From positions 156,031 to 220,030 of the forward strand of contig KV423947.1 in assembly GCA_001632435.1 (NCBI GenBank): a stretch of 64,000 bases of DNA, written 5' to 3'. A program made the translations under genes and the position numbers. The notes beneath the pieces are model-generated. The model was not told the origin of the DNA. It saw nothing but the letters and a program-made list of their open reading frames with translations, and made no database searches. Of the stretch, positions 10,404-22,500 are shown one piece after another. Position 1 is the stretch's first letter; the number at the start of each line of letters is the position of its first letter. Source of the stretch: Calocera cornea HHB12733. Taxonomy: Eukaryota > Basidiomycota > Dacrymycetes > Dacrymycetales > Dacrymycetaceae.

Positions 10404-13400
10404 TCCCAGCGGTCACCGCAGGTGTACGTCGACAGAATGCAGCTTCACGTCTAGTAGTCTATGTCGTATGCAGTCGACAGCAGCTCTTCAACATCGGGGC
10501 CGGCTTGGAGAGAGATGCTTTACTTTGGTCATGGCACGTAGCGCGAAAGGTTTTTGTCGCGCTGTATTTGGGTTTTCAGGGCAGGAAGCGCATGTGAGGG
10601 CGTCATTGGGGTGCTTTCGGAGCCGAGGTGCGAAAAGCCCACAGCGCGCTTTCTCCGAGCCGCGTCCGAGTCCGTACAGTGGCTCAATTCGCAAAGCGCT
10701 CGACGATCACCTCGCGATATCCAGGGGGCACCACGCATATGTCAGCACTGAGAGGATATGTTAGGCCACTGTGCACCCGGAACGAGCTCGATCAGTTGCC
10801 GTTTCCTGGAGGTGGTTGACCTGAGTCCTACGTCGACTTGATGACCGTTCGTCTCAAGCAATAAACGACCCGCCCCCGAACACTTGAAAGCTTTGCAGTC
10901 AAGGTGCATCCAATGCAGAAGAGCCACAATCAGCAAACCCGGTCAAGTATCTCTTGTCTCTGAGAGACTCCTCTACTCTGTGATTACTCGGCATGCGAAC
11001 TCCCATGGTTGATCTGTCGTTGCGCCTCATCTGTTTCCTCATCTTTCCAGCTCTGGCTGCCTTATGACATCTGGGTCTGCTCTTATCGCTCCACCATCAC
11101 GGTATTGCTGATAGACCATAGATAGCATGTGTCCGCCAAGGACAACGAACGTCTACAAAGAAGACGACAATCGTGATATCGACCGTTACGGCAGCTCCTG
11201 TTTCCCGCGACCCCAAATGGGTCTGGCCCGAATCGGAGGAGACCCTGTGTCGTTGGAGCGTCACGTAACTAAATTGGGCGAGGGGCAGCACGATGTTCCA
11301 TTCGTTGATTGTCTACTCGTCGGCCTTTCTTTACTGCGAGATTGCAGCTCAGCACCCCTGTGCCGTCGCTCGGCTCACACCTGTGGCAACCGCATTAGGA
11401 GCAGCCGCGGACAGGAACGGCCCCCGCTCGCTGGGCTCCAGCCTTCCATCACTTGCAGTCCAGCCGCGGCGACAACCAGTATTTCGAAGTTCCAGAGTGA
11501 AAGGAGGGCCGCGGCCGTAACATGTCTGGCATCAGCTAATTGGGGTAAGGAGCGAGCCTTAGGGAGAACATGTTCTGTTGCATTGGCTCTTCATGTGGAT
11601 TCAGCGTCGCCGCCAGCATCTCGCCTAGAAAAGTCAGGAGCACGACCGCTTACGTGTCAGACACATGCACATAGCCGAATGTGACATCTTACCAGCATCT
11701 CTCATATAAGGCTCATCCGCCTGTCTATTCTCTAAACCTCTCCATTCTCGTGCCACATGAGCATCTGCGAACCACTCATAATGTCTCGGAGCGTTGTCTC
11801 AAAAGGGTCTGTGCTTCTTTTCCGCATATTAACTGCTGCGCCTGTCCTCGTGCTTCTCCCTCGATCCGATTCCCATTTCTGGGCAGGCACCACCGGAACG
11901 GTACCGGTGTTCCTCTTCGAAGCAGAAGCGCTGATGTGCCTTCGGTTACGTACTCTGGAAAAGGTTGTCCTCTTTGTCTACGACCCAGAAGGGAGACCGG
12001 CAGGCTGATCCTGCTTCCTGGTGATACGACGAGTCCAACTGCAGACATCACATTCGCTACTACCACTATCAACAGAGTAGGGGACATTGTCGCTATATTG
12101 CTTCGCTCCCCCGAGAATAGTACTTCGAATCCCCATTGTCCACTCGTTTCGAGGGCAAGCTGCATATCTGGGTGCTCCAAGTTCGCGTTGCTTCTGCTCG
12201 GCACCGCTGTCAATACCGCTGTGTCGATGCCCCGTCTTCCCCGATAAGACAAGAGTCAGTGGAAGGCTTCGGATACGGCAGCCCCGCCGTTCACAGCGAT
12301 AGAATCTTGCCATCCTCGAGCGTTCCAGCAGGCCCGCTTAAGCCTGTTAGACCATTCAGGCCGTCCGATACGTCTGCGCCTCCCGGCCTGCGATCGGACA
12401 GTGGGACCCTCAGTTCCTGTCCAAACCCTATGATCGGCCCTTAATGTGCCTCGGTTGTAGTCTGATCAGCCCGTTCAACACGCATGCATGCCGAGGGGGT
12501 GTATTGCCGAGCGGTGCCCCGCTCACTTTGCACCCTCCTTCCAAGCAGCGGGTACCGACGCCTGGCCGGCTGGTTGATGTGCCCCGCCAGCGCAGCCGGG
12601 CGGGAATCCGGGCGATCAGCCCGTCAATTCCCAGCAGAGTTGCAGTGCGCCGCATGAGCCAAGCGCATGCGGCTGGCGCGGCCGGCGCGGCCGCGGGTGC
12701 ACGTCGGCGGTGTTTGTCGTGAGGGGCGCACGGGCGGGCGGTGTTCTGCCAACGAGGGCGGGGGAAAGGCACGGAAGGGCCGCGGCTCTTTGCCATTGGC
12801 AGGCGGCGGCGCGGGTGCCGGCGCGCTGGGCGCGAAGCTGGAATACAGTAGCTTTCGCCGCCGGGAGCGGTACAGCTTCTGGGCGCATCGGGCCCCTTAT
12901 TGTTCTGTTCTATTCACTCTATTGCATTGTCACATCGTTGACCAAGACTGGTCCCGAAATCTGGTGGGAGCGGAGGAGTTCGCTTATTGATCAGACGGGC
13001 AGGAACAGGCGGTCGCGCGCTCGTCTGATATCATCAATTCACTTGGGGTTTTCATTATTACAACCAATGACACATGGCGTGAGAGCGGAGCGTTGGAGCT
13101 GGTACAAATACACTACGCACAGTGGGGGAGTCCTTTCTTGGGTTTGTCAGACAACAGGGGCACAACAGGGCAACGAGAGCAGAAATGACGGAAGGCAGCA
13201 GCAAGTCGATCGGCGCATAGAAATGAGAGAAAACGAGCGATAAGGTGATAGTTATGTGAAATTGGATATTGGAAGAAGATCTGTTTTTGGTGTGGCTTTG
13301 CGGTTTGGGGGCCCAAGGAAGGTGTACCGAAATAGGCTGAACATAGTGAAGACATGGAATAGGATCCAGTACATGCGGATGCCGAAGCGGGAAGGAAGGC

Positions 13401-13840
13401 ACGATGGCGTGTAACCCCAGGGGGGTGGGATCTGGGCGTGCAAGCCTGATGCAAAAGAGGGGAATCGTTTTGTGGTTGTGGGGCGGGTATCCCGAATGTT
13501 TTGGTGGTCTGTCGAGTCGGGGTGCGACTGGGCTGTTGGTTATTTCGCGGATCGGATCAGGAACGGCGTGCGTGTTGTCCAAGTGTGTGGGCCAGGTCAT
13601 GAGCGCATGTTCGGCGGGAAATCACAAGCGGTCGTCGGCGCACCTGACGGTGCGCGTGCGTGTTCGACGTTTTGGGTAAATCGAGTCCAGCGTGAGAGAA
13701 GCAAAGAGGCAAGGAAACAGTGGTGATGCGTGCGGGAGATAGTGCTACAGGTTGTATTGGAGGAGTGGTTCCAGCCGGTCCGTAAAGAGTCATGGGTATC
13801 GTGTAGTCCACGGTATTTTGAGTGGTGGTTCAGCAGCACG
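10404..13840. other. Gene-poor interval of about 3.4 kb
   Basis: No frame here shows a recognisable domain or a convincing exon chain. Several 60-190-residue frames overlap on both strands, a sign of composition rather than selection. A GC-rich patch lies at about 12640-12860. 13050-13840 holds the 3' flank of the ACT-domain gene. I saw no inverted repeats or tandem arrays by eye. Confidence 0.5.
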
Positions 13841-15770
13841 TCAGGCGATCTCCAGCAAGACCGCGCGCGCCGCGTGGAAGTTTGGCTCGGTGACGAATAC
13901 GTTCGCCGTCCTGAGCGTGCTGGTGTAGAGGTGGTTGATCTGCGCCCCGAGGAGCGCATCGGAGATGCGGGTTGCCAGCCCGACTTTGTCTGCGGCAGGG
14001 ATGAGCAATACACTCGCGAGGGCTGGCGCGTAGAACGCACCAAGACCAAATGCAGAAAAGTCGATCTGCAGGCACCGCAGCGGGCCCCGGAGCGCCTCGG
14101 ACCCGTCCCGCAACGCACCGCCGTCGTCCTCGTACTCCCCGTCCTCCGTCTCCTCATCGTCACTGTCATCCTCGTACACATCCAGCTCCCCAGCACTCAT
14201 GACCATGTACCTCTCGTCCTTCTTAAACAGCTTCGCCAGCACCCGTGTGTTCGCCGTGAGGGAGGTGGCGCCACGCGTGCGGATGAAGGAGAAGAAGGGG
14301 AGGGCGAGGATGGCCGGATGCACAGCCTGTGGGGCTGAGATTGAGCGCTGCCTGCCCGCCGACGTGGAGGGGCGGGAAGGTTCTGGGCTGATGCGGGGAG
14401 GAGTCATGGGGTGGGTGAGCGGCGGATGCTGAATGGAGGACGTGGAGGATGACGGCGAGCGGGAGGGCATCGACAGCGAGGAGTCACGCGAGGAGCGCGA
14501 GGACGAAGACTCGTCGGAGTCATACTCCACGTCGCTGGGGTCGGACCACTCGGCCTCCGGCCCGCTCCCTCCGCCGCTGCTCGAGCTGCTGCCTTCGCTG
14601 GGCGCGTCCTCGGCAAGGATGTCATCCAGCGCAGATTCCCCCTCGGCTTGCTGCCGCCCCGCTGGTGCAGACCGGCGGCGTTTCGAGCGGCTGCGGCGGC
14701 TCCCGTCGCCGTCGAGCAGGATCTGGTGGGCGAACGCAACAAGCTGAATGATCTTGAGCAGCCATTGGGAGGAGTGTTCCTCCGCCAGGCCGACGCAGGC
14801 GATGCTCCCCGAGATGGGGCTGACGACGTACTCCGGGCCCTTGACGGTCATAACCGAGTGTTCGGAGGACGGGGCGGGGCTGGGGAGGCTGTCGAAGTCG
14901 CCATCCGAGGTCGGGGACGGGAGAGCGTGAATGTCAAACTGGTGGTCGAGGCTCAGCGGAGGCAGGATGACGTCCTCCCCCGGCTCGTGCGATGAGGGCC
15001 AGTCACCCCGTCCCCCTGCAGGAGGCAGGTACGGCGACATGCCGTGCTCGTCGTACATGCTGAACCCCTCCTTGCGCAAGCGGCGGACGACATCAGGCAG
15101 CAGACCGGACTTGACGAGGACAAAGTCGGCGCTGTGTGAGGAGACGAAGAGGATGGGGATGCCCGCTGAGCTCAAGCATGACGAGATCTGATGTATGCGT
15201 GTGCCAGCATCTGCGAATGGCGTGAGTATATGCGCATATATGGCACTATAGCGACATACCCTCATCGTCGTGCGTGTCCACCTGCAGGACGCTCCAACGC
15301 TTGGAGGAGTACTCCATCGGCTTCCACCCAGGCTTCCTCATCTGCTTCGAGTCCCTCGCCATCCTGTGCTCCTTCCTCGCCATCTTGATGAGCTTGGTGC
15401 GACGAATGGTGGCCGCATCGGCGTAGATGGACAGCTCGAGCTCGTTGGCGACGATGGCGAGGAACTCGGCGCTCTCGACGGAGTTGAGGAGGTTGTAGAT
15501 GATGCGGTTGCAGACCTCTCCTTGAACGGCCCGCTGCCGGGGGATATTCACCAGTGACAGCGTCGTCGGGAGGATAGTGAGCGTCGTCTGGTTCTCGGAC
15601 AGGTTGATGGTTGAGGTCGAGGGGGACGAGGAGGACGGCGGCTGGTAGTAGCCTGGGTAGGCACTAGCAAAGACGGAGCGGACCGAGTCTGACCTCGAGC
15701 GGGACGGGGAGGGTGCGTCCGGGGAGGAGGGCGGGCTGAAATACGGGTAGTAGTCTCGCGGGGTGCGCAT
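13841..15770 (-). CDS. ACT-domain protein of the CASTOR/GATS type
   Basis: Exons on the complement: 15260-15770 and 13841-15210, giving 626 residues. After a Ser/Pro-rich N-terminus, residues about 75-215 carry an ACT-like region (TTLSLVNIPRQ, then CNRIIYNLLNSVESAEFLAI, then WSVLQVDTHDDEDAGTRI). The region after the splice (HQISSCLSSAGIPILFVSSH then SADFVLVK) is typical of the ACT_7 fold used by the arginine sensor CASTOR1 and by aspartokinase. A second ACT-like half appears near the C-terminus (LRCLQIDFSAFGLG, then TRISDALLGAQINHLYTS, FVTEPNF). A 200-residue acidic, Ser-rich linker separates them. Animal CASTOR is about 330 residues, so this form is enlarged by the linker. A role in amino acid sensing upstream of TORC1 is an inference. 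The start at 15770 is preferred; an in-frame ATG at 15890 would add 40 residues through a homopolymer tract. Confidence 0.82.
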
Positions 15771-16850
15771 GGCTGCTGGTTGCTTGGCAGGCAGAGCTGC
15801 GGCGGGGATATCGTTATATACCAAGGGGGGGGGAGGGGGGGAAACAGTCACACGGCTGCGGGCAGCGTGGACGAGGGGACGGCGGGCCACGTCAGGACGG
15901 GCAACGGAGTGTCACGATGAGGGGGAGGGCGGCAGACGGGAGAGGAAGAAGGGGGGGTTAAATGGGGAGGGGAGGGGAGAGGAAGGGGACCGTCCCGGCC
16001 AAGAGGTGCACCTGGGCGGGCGGGAAATGTGATAGAGTAGGGATAATATGTGCGATGTCGAGAAGCCATCCCATCGGCTCGCAGGAGGCAGGAGGGGGGC
16101 CATCATTCGTGAACGGTCACTGGGAGGGGCCATCGCAGCCCCGCCGCACCGGCACAGGACCCTCACTCCGCCCATTCTCGGTTCGCGCCAGGCGGCTGCC
16201 CGATTGGGAAACGACTGGGATGGGACCCACGGCCAAAACTGGTCGTGCCTTCTCTTCCGCCACTTCCCTCCCCAAGCCCACATGCTCCTCCGTGCCCACG
16301 ACCGCCGATGCCCCCGCTGGCCCTCTCCTTCTCTCGTCTTCCGCAATTACCGTACCCCCTCCAAGCTCAGCCTCCCCTCATACCCACCCCTTCCAGATGG
16401 ATTACCATGGCTAACCCGCCCTCCTTCTCAATCACATATCCCGTCCTCATGTTCGCCCTTCTGGCCAAATGACAATCCCCAACCCCAATCCCCTTCTCCC
16501 GCTCCTGAGCTGTCAAGAACCCGTTTCGCATGTCCGGCTCCTTTGGCCCGTACTTCCAACCGGGAGCAACGTCTAAGTACTGCTGCATTTCGCTTCGTTC
16601 TCGTAAGCGGGCTGCTTTTGACTCCCCATCTCCTGCACAGCGCTCCGCGGCCGGCCGCAGGGCTCGCCGCAAACTCCGCGCAGGGACCCCGGCCCAGTTT
16701 CGGGACCACGTGCCTCGCCGGAAAGCCGCTGTCAACCGTGCATTCGCAATTTAAAGACGGTATACAATCAATGTCGGCGTCCCGCGATTGCTTCCATACC
16801 AGTCGCGGCCTCCGATTCTGCCAGGGAGTGGAGACGCAAGGCCAAGAAAA
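15771..16850. other. Promoter side of the ACT-domain gene, up to the transposon
   Basis: About 1.1 kb of GC-rich DNA with a G-run near 15825-15840 and no convincing gene. A 310-residue plus-strand frame crosses it but lacks domains and runs into the transposon end, so I treat it as chance. Confidence 0.5.
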
Positions 16851-16853
16851 TGA

Positions 16854-16872
16854 GAGCCTGTTCGGATACCGG
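16854..16872 (+). repeat. Left terminal inverted repeat of the Harbinger element
   Basis: Nineteen bases GAGCCTGTTCGGATACCGG, identical to the complement of 19552-19570. Confidence 0.93.
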
Positions 16873-17006
16873 AGCACGGTCAGCCGCGTAGCGCATCTGA
16901 GGGGGTGTGGGCAGGGTGCAGATGCGCTACGCTCAGATGCGATGTTCTGTCCAACTGGACCCTGTTCGGCATGCCAGTAGCCCCGCGCATCTTGTCTCCA
17001 TCCACC

Positions 17007-18328
17007 ATGGCCCCAACCCGGACTCAGCACCTTGCGCAGAGTGTGCATACCCGTCTTGTACGCCCTGCAGGCATTGCAACACTATACCTCATTGCAGCTG
17101 CCTTTGAGCTCTATGCGGAGCACTATGTTGCCAGCCAGCTACGACACACATCCATTCGACCTGGCGCAGTCTGGATCGAAGAGTTGCTGCATGCTCCAGC
17201 TTCCCGCATACATGACGTGCTTGGTATGCACAAGAACGTCTTTCGCAGACTGTGCAACCTCCTCTTTGCGCATGGTGGTCTGCGTCCAACTCGCTTTGTG
17301 GGCATTGAGGAACAGCTGGCACTATTCCTTGTTGCTGTGCGCAAGGGCGAGTCGAACCGTGGTCTCCAGGAGCTGTTCCAGAGAAGTGGAGATACTGTAT
17401 CACAGTGCGTCAACCTGACCTTGCGCAAGGTATCAGTCTGACTGATTGCTTCTCAGTGTCTTCCATCGCATCCTGCGCATTCTCACATCACCCAACATCT
17501 ATACTCGCTATGTCCGCTTGCCAGAGACCAGTACACCACCCGAGATTAGCGAGAGTCCAAAGCTATACCCATTTTTCAAGGACTGTTTGGCGGCAATTGA
17601 TGGGTCGCACATTGCTGCCAAACCTTGCGCAGAGGATCGACCCCGTTACCGTGACCGCAAGGGTGGACTGAGCATAAACGTGCTTGCTGCATGCACTTTT
17701 GACATGCGGTTCTGCTATATCCTGTCCGGTTGGGAGGGGAGCATTGCTGATAGCATGCTCTTTGACCATGCGCAGAGTGGGGATCTTGTTGTCCCAGCAG
17801 GCAAATACTATCTGGGTGATGCTGGCTTTGCGCATTGTGATGCATTGCTGGTGCCCTACCGTGGAGTGCGGTACCATTTGCGTGAATGGGGAGTTGCAAA
17901 GTTACGGTATGGTCAGCTCCACTCTCACCTTGCGCCTGGTCTCACCAGATTTCAGGCCTAGCAATGCACAAGAGCTGTTCAATCTCCGTCATGCACAGGC
18001 TCGCAATGTCATAGAGCGTGCCTTTGGCATCTTCAAGAACAGATTTCGCATCCTCCGTCATGGCAGCGAGTACCCAATGAAGACACAAGTGCGCATTGTC
18101 CCAGCATGTGCAGTCTTACACAACTTCATTCGCATACATGATGCAAGCGACATGTTGGAAGATGAGGATGAGAACATTGACAAGGTCCCTGCTCCGTCCT
18201 TTTCTCTGCCATTGCCGTCTCTCTCTGTGAGTGCAGCAGAGCTGGCTCGGGCAAATAGGAGGCGAGATGACATTGCGCAGGGTATGTGGGAGAGCTACAC
18301 TAGCCATACTAGGAATCGGCGCCCATGA
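17007..18328 (+). CDS. Harbinger (PIF) DDE transposase
   Basis: Exons 17007-17404, 17457-17906 and 17956-18328 give 406 residues. The catalytic triad of the DDE_Tnp_4 / HARBI1 family is visible: first Asp in AAIDGSHIAA, second Asp in YYLGDAGF, and Glu in NVIERAFGIFKNRFRIL. The N-terminal half is helical, with a region (LFLVAVRKGESNRGLQELFQ) that matches the helix-turn-helix part of this family. Family proteins cut and rejoin the transposon ends in the nucleus, usually with the Myb/SANT partner. The ATG at 17007 has a good context (CACCATGG); an in-frame ATG lies upstream at 16971. No stop or frameshift breaks it. Its last 20 bp overlap the end of the oppositely oriented Myb/SANT gene. Confidence 0.92.
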
Positions 18329-19364
18329 ATGAAGGGGTACTGTACTGGCTATAGTCGGGCATGCTAGGTAGGGGTGAGGAGTGAATGCTACCGAATGGTT
18401 CACCAAAACCTTGCGCCTGGTCCTCCCTCAACTTCTTGCGCAACCACAAAGTGCGCAGGTTGGGCTTGGACAGTGCTGCATAGCTGAAAGCAACTGCCTG
18501 ATTCCGTGCAAACAGATCAACTGCAGAGATGATCTCCTCATCCGAAAAACCCTCCTCATCCTGCAAAAGCTGGATGGCACGCTGCTGACGCTCTGGGGAG
18601 GTCATCACCGACCCAGAAGTTGCACTGACCATTGCCTCAGACAGCCCCTTTACTGCCTCTGCCATTGCAAGAAAACCCTGCGCACCAGAGGCACGAACCC
18701 GCTTGGTAGCTGGGCCAGAGGGGACAGCTGCCTTGCGCTTGCGTGACTTGGGCTGCTCATTGTCCTCCTGATCAAGCTCGTCCTCTTCGGTGCTACCTTC
18801 ATCTGCCTCTTCACCTTGCGCAAGGTGAAGGGCATGCTCGCCAGTTGCAATAACTGGAGCAATGAGCGGGGCAAGCTTGTCATACAGCGGAAAAGGCTCC
18901 TTCCTGAATCGCTTTGCATCGGAGTGACTCTGCGCTTTGTTCAGTTGATGCCAACATGCATGCATCTAGGCACGCGTACTGCAATGTATGCCCTCCAAAC
19001 AGCCTCAGTCGCTGTGACCATCTGATTGTCCTCATCCCACCCAAAGCCTGATGCATGGCGCAAATCATCAACAATCTTCCAGTCGCGCTTCATCTAGGTT
19101 ATGGTCAGGTCTACTCTGAGAACTCTGCGCAAGGTTGCATACCCTGTGCCAGCGCGACTTGACCTGCTTCTTGTCCTTCTTCCCTCCGTCTACCTCAGGG
19201 AAAGCTTGCGCAAGGTGGTCTGCACAAGCTGTCCATACGACTGGCTTCCACCCACTCTCCGCCTGGTTGCCCTTTGCATGCTGTATGACAAGCTGATCGA
19301 CAAGTTCTTCATCCTCTGCTGGTGTCCAGTGACAGACCGGGCGCTTGGTTTGTGTCTGGGACAT
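18309..19364 (-). CDS. Myb/SANT-like DNA-binding partner protein of the Harbinger element
   Basis: Exons on the complement: 19143-19364, 18980-19093 and 18309-18929, all phase 0, giving 318 residues. Residues about 11-110 form a Myb/SANT-like domain: HWTPAEDEELVDQLV, then GWKPVVWTACADHLAQAF, KSRWHRMKRDWKIVDDLR, SGFGWDEDNQMVTATEAVW, and after the second splice AKRFRKEPFPLYDKL. This matches the DNA-binding protein that Harbinger elements encode next to the transposase; known partners bind the element ends and help nuclear import of the transposase. A basic patch (KSRKRKAA) in the middle looks like a nuclear signal, followed by an acidic stretch and a helical C-terminus. An in-frame ATG lies upstream of 19364 (first at 19427), so the true start may be slightly longer. 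Confidence 0.9.
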
Positions 19365-19551
19365 GATGGACGGGAGTGGAGAGCGTGATCTGAAGGAGAT
19401 ACAGGTTGGACGAGTATCTGAGCGCATCTGGGTTTTGGGTGGAGATGCGCTTTGCGCATCTGACAAGTCCCTGCGTACCGAACGCGTGCGCATCTTACAC
19501 AGATGCGGCGGAGGTATCTCACGAGATGCGCCCCCTCAGATACGAGCGTAT

Positions 19552-19570
19552 CCGGTATCCGAACAGGCTC
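19552..19570 (-). repeat. Right terminal inverted repeat of the Harbinger element
   Basis: Exact reverse complement of the left terminal repeat, followed directly by the second TGA of the target duplication. Confidence 0.93.
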
Positions 19571-19573
19571 TGA

Positions 19574-22500
19574 ACAATGACCCTGTGGCTCACGACGAAC
19601 GGCGTGGGAGGGGTCTGGAATGCAACCGATGCGGCGCATTCGGCCAACAACTCATTTGGTGCGAGACAAGGGGATAGGGACTCGCCCGCTCCTGACTCCT
19701 AGTGTTGACGCTGGGCCGCTCGGGGAATGATGTGGTGCGACTCCGGCCCCTAGCACTTTCTACTCGCCTTCCACAACAGCTCGGTGGGTCCACGTCCGGC
19801 GCTAGGAGCTCTAACGCTGGCACACGTGTCGACATCGTGTAACGGCGATCGTGAATCGCTCCTATTATAGCGCATAGCGAGCAGCCCCACCCGAGCCGTT
19901 CCAAGAATAACAATCATACTGTCACTACATTGTATATTATTATCCACTCCCGCGCAGCGCTGGCTTTTGTTCGCTTTCGGCGTACGCTTCTCCAGCATCG
20001 CACGCGCGCGCATCCCGCCCGGCTACGCATCGGGAAACGCTGGCCCGAGCGGCGGCATTCGCAGCACCCGCGATCGCTGATGGGCGCCCGAAGGGAACTG
20101 AAGAGGGGAGCGCACAGCTTCCGGGGAAACGACGCAGCGCGCCCATGACGCCCCCGCCGCGGCCGCGGGAGAAGCGGCGCCAGCTGAATTCGATTCCAGC
20201 TGGAATTCAACGCACGACCCTCCTGCACGTCCCTGTATCCTGCGGTTTCTGTCAGCTGCTGAGAGATAGCCTTTCCCGGCATTCAGACAGGGCCGGCTAG
20301 TCCGACTGTGGCTGTCCGCCCCTTGTGGCCATACTGCCGCGGTATTGGGATGCCCCGCACAGTTGGCATGGATCCCATCGCTCGTCCCCACCCATCATTC
20401 TGTAGCACACCTGCTGACTACGCGCTCATTGATCCCGATCGAGCACTGAGAGCCAGCTTGAAAGCGTAGTAACACGAAACGCCCATCTCTGCAGAGAACG
20501 TCTATCTCCTGTAAGATCGCCGAGATGTTCAGTGTAGTGTGCTACAGTATGGTATTCTGTGCGCTGAATCATTGGACACTATTCGATGACCGCCCCGGCC
20601 CCCACATACAGCCAGCGGGGGCCGAAAGCCGCTTCACGCTCGCATCAGCGATCGTACGATCTGCATACAGCGCAAACGCACTACGTAAAGTGTTCTGCGC
20701 AGCACCGCGGATTATGCACACCGAGGTGTTCGTTAGTGCGCATGACGCCCAACCCTTTGATGATGCGAAGAGGGGCAAGGGGGCCCGCCCACCCGTCGCG
20801 AGGACCAAATAATGCCTATTCTCTTTCTCCACCCCTTGAGAACGCGGCCCAGGCTCTTTCTTCTGTTGTCTTTCTCGCAACCCGCGGAACCTTGCATGCG
20901 CTGCACTGGACGTCACCAGATCGTCATCCCCTTGCCGTCCTCTCGGACTCACGCCAGGTCTGAGCATGCACCCTTCCTGCGGCACAAGACCACCTCCGGC
21001 TCTGCCGCCGGGGTGACCGGTTTCAACACGCCCGGTTCGAGAAGCCAAGCAGCAGCGGTAGAGGCAATTCGCACTCCGCTCGGACTGCACCTCCGAACCG
21101 AAGAATAGGGCGACTGGGGTGATTCGGTCGATAATGATGGCTGGGGATCACGATCCCACTTTGACTAATATTGATGATCGTGTGCGGGCGTTCGGTAACT
21201 CCGGGGCCGAGATCTCAGAGATGGCGGATCTTGAGCCCCTGCCTCGGCTTCGCTTTGTTCTTCGGAACGCCTACCGTCGGTTGCGTGCTCGGTGCTCATC
21301 AGCTGCTGCCTGCTTTCTGTGCGTGCTTTCTCTCCGACCGCAAGGCTGCTGTCCAGTGATCAGGTGATGAGGCTGGTGCCGCATGCGTGGGTAGCCAAGG
21401 AGACCCTCACTTACACGCCGGAAAAGTCAAGGCGTTGCGCTGGCGCGCACTAAAAGCATGCCGAGTCCAAGGGGACGCGAGAAGACGGGGTGCGAAACCG
21501 ACGGCCTGCGCAGTCGTGTCTTCTGCGGGGTTGATGCCCAGGACCGGTAAGTATTCTACACGAAGCTCACTCAAACCGCAAGGCACGCCTCACCCTTGCG
21601 ATGCATCTGACGAGACCCAACGGTTGCGACGAAAGACCGGGATTCTGAGTTCTGATGTTTTCGAGAAAATTTCAGCACGCCATTTGATTCGTTCTTGCGT
21701 TGCATATGACGGGGCCCGTAGCTAAGAAAGTGCAGTCAGGTGCACCTCTTTAGAGGTGCGAATCAAGCGTGGAAGTCCGGGCTATCAACGACACCGCGTA
21801 CGAGAGTTTTATGACCCACACGGTTTGCTTTCAGCCCTGAGGGTGCAATGCCCGGGGCAAGGTCGCCCCCCACACACCTCTAAATCTCTGTCCCTGGGAC
21901 AAAGATCAGTACGCCCCATCACGTCATCGGCAGTCTGCCGCGCAACCCCATCCAGCGGTATCACCGTTCGGACCCTGCCCTGCTTTCCCGCTCGGTGCTT
22001 TCTGCAGCTTCCACCCGCTTCTGACGACCTGCCGTACGTAACCGCAATCAGGGTGTCATCGTACGTCTATCGGGGCAGCCCTTCCACATTCGGATGCCGC
22101 CCCGGATTTTTTAGCTCTGCGACATCGGTACTACTGGTGGGAAAGTCGAGAGCTCGTCGTCCCACGGTTTTGTATAGGCCGCCCTGAGGAAGGTCGGCGT
22201 GGGCTTCGGCTCTCCATTGTTTGGCTCGCCCATCGGTCCAGTTCTGAATTGTTCCTATGACACCACAAAACGAACGTGGTATTTGCGGACGGGCCTAGCA
22301 GGGTCACTACTCGCTTCCGAACAAACCGCAGTGCAGCCTTGCTGCTGATCCTTGCTCAGATCGGCCTTCCCGCTGTTCAAAATCGGGGGTGAGCATGGCA
22401 TGTCACGTTCCACCGGCTCGCCGTGCCGGAGGGCAAGAATGGACCGGAGCGGTACCAAGTCGCGGAGCGCATGTGCGCTCTCATCGTCCAACAGATGGCC

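Larger units (their letters stand above)
16851..19573. mobile_element. Complete PIF/Harbinger DNA transposon with TGA target duplication
   Basis: The element spans 16854-19570 (2717 bp). Its ends are perfect 19-bp inverted repeats, GAGCCTGTTCGGATACCGG on the left and its exact complement on the right, followed inward by weaker symmetry (a shared TCTGAGGGGG block about 25-30 bp in). The flanking trinucleotide TGA occurs at 16851-16853 and 19571-19573, fitting the 3-bp target duplication of this superfamily. It holds both genes an autonomous Harbinger needs: a DDE transposase on the plus strand and a Myb/SANT protein on the minus strand, both uninterrupted after splicing. Identical ends and open genes point to a young, possibly active copy. 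TTGCGCA-type palindromes recur throughout. Confidence 0.92.

Noticed and set aside
13058..13600. 180-codon Pro/His-rich minus-strand frame
   Set aside because: No domain and no splice partner; lies in the 3' flank of the ACT-domain gene and is probably pyrimidine-rich untranslated sequence.
16048..16980. 310-codon open frame before the transposon
   Set aside because: It crosses the left end of the Harbinger element and has no domain; the insertion would have cut a real gene.
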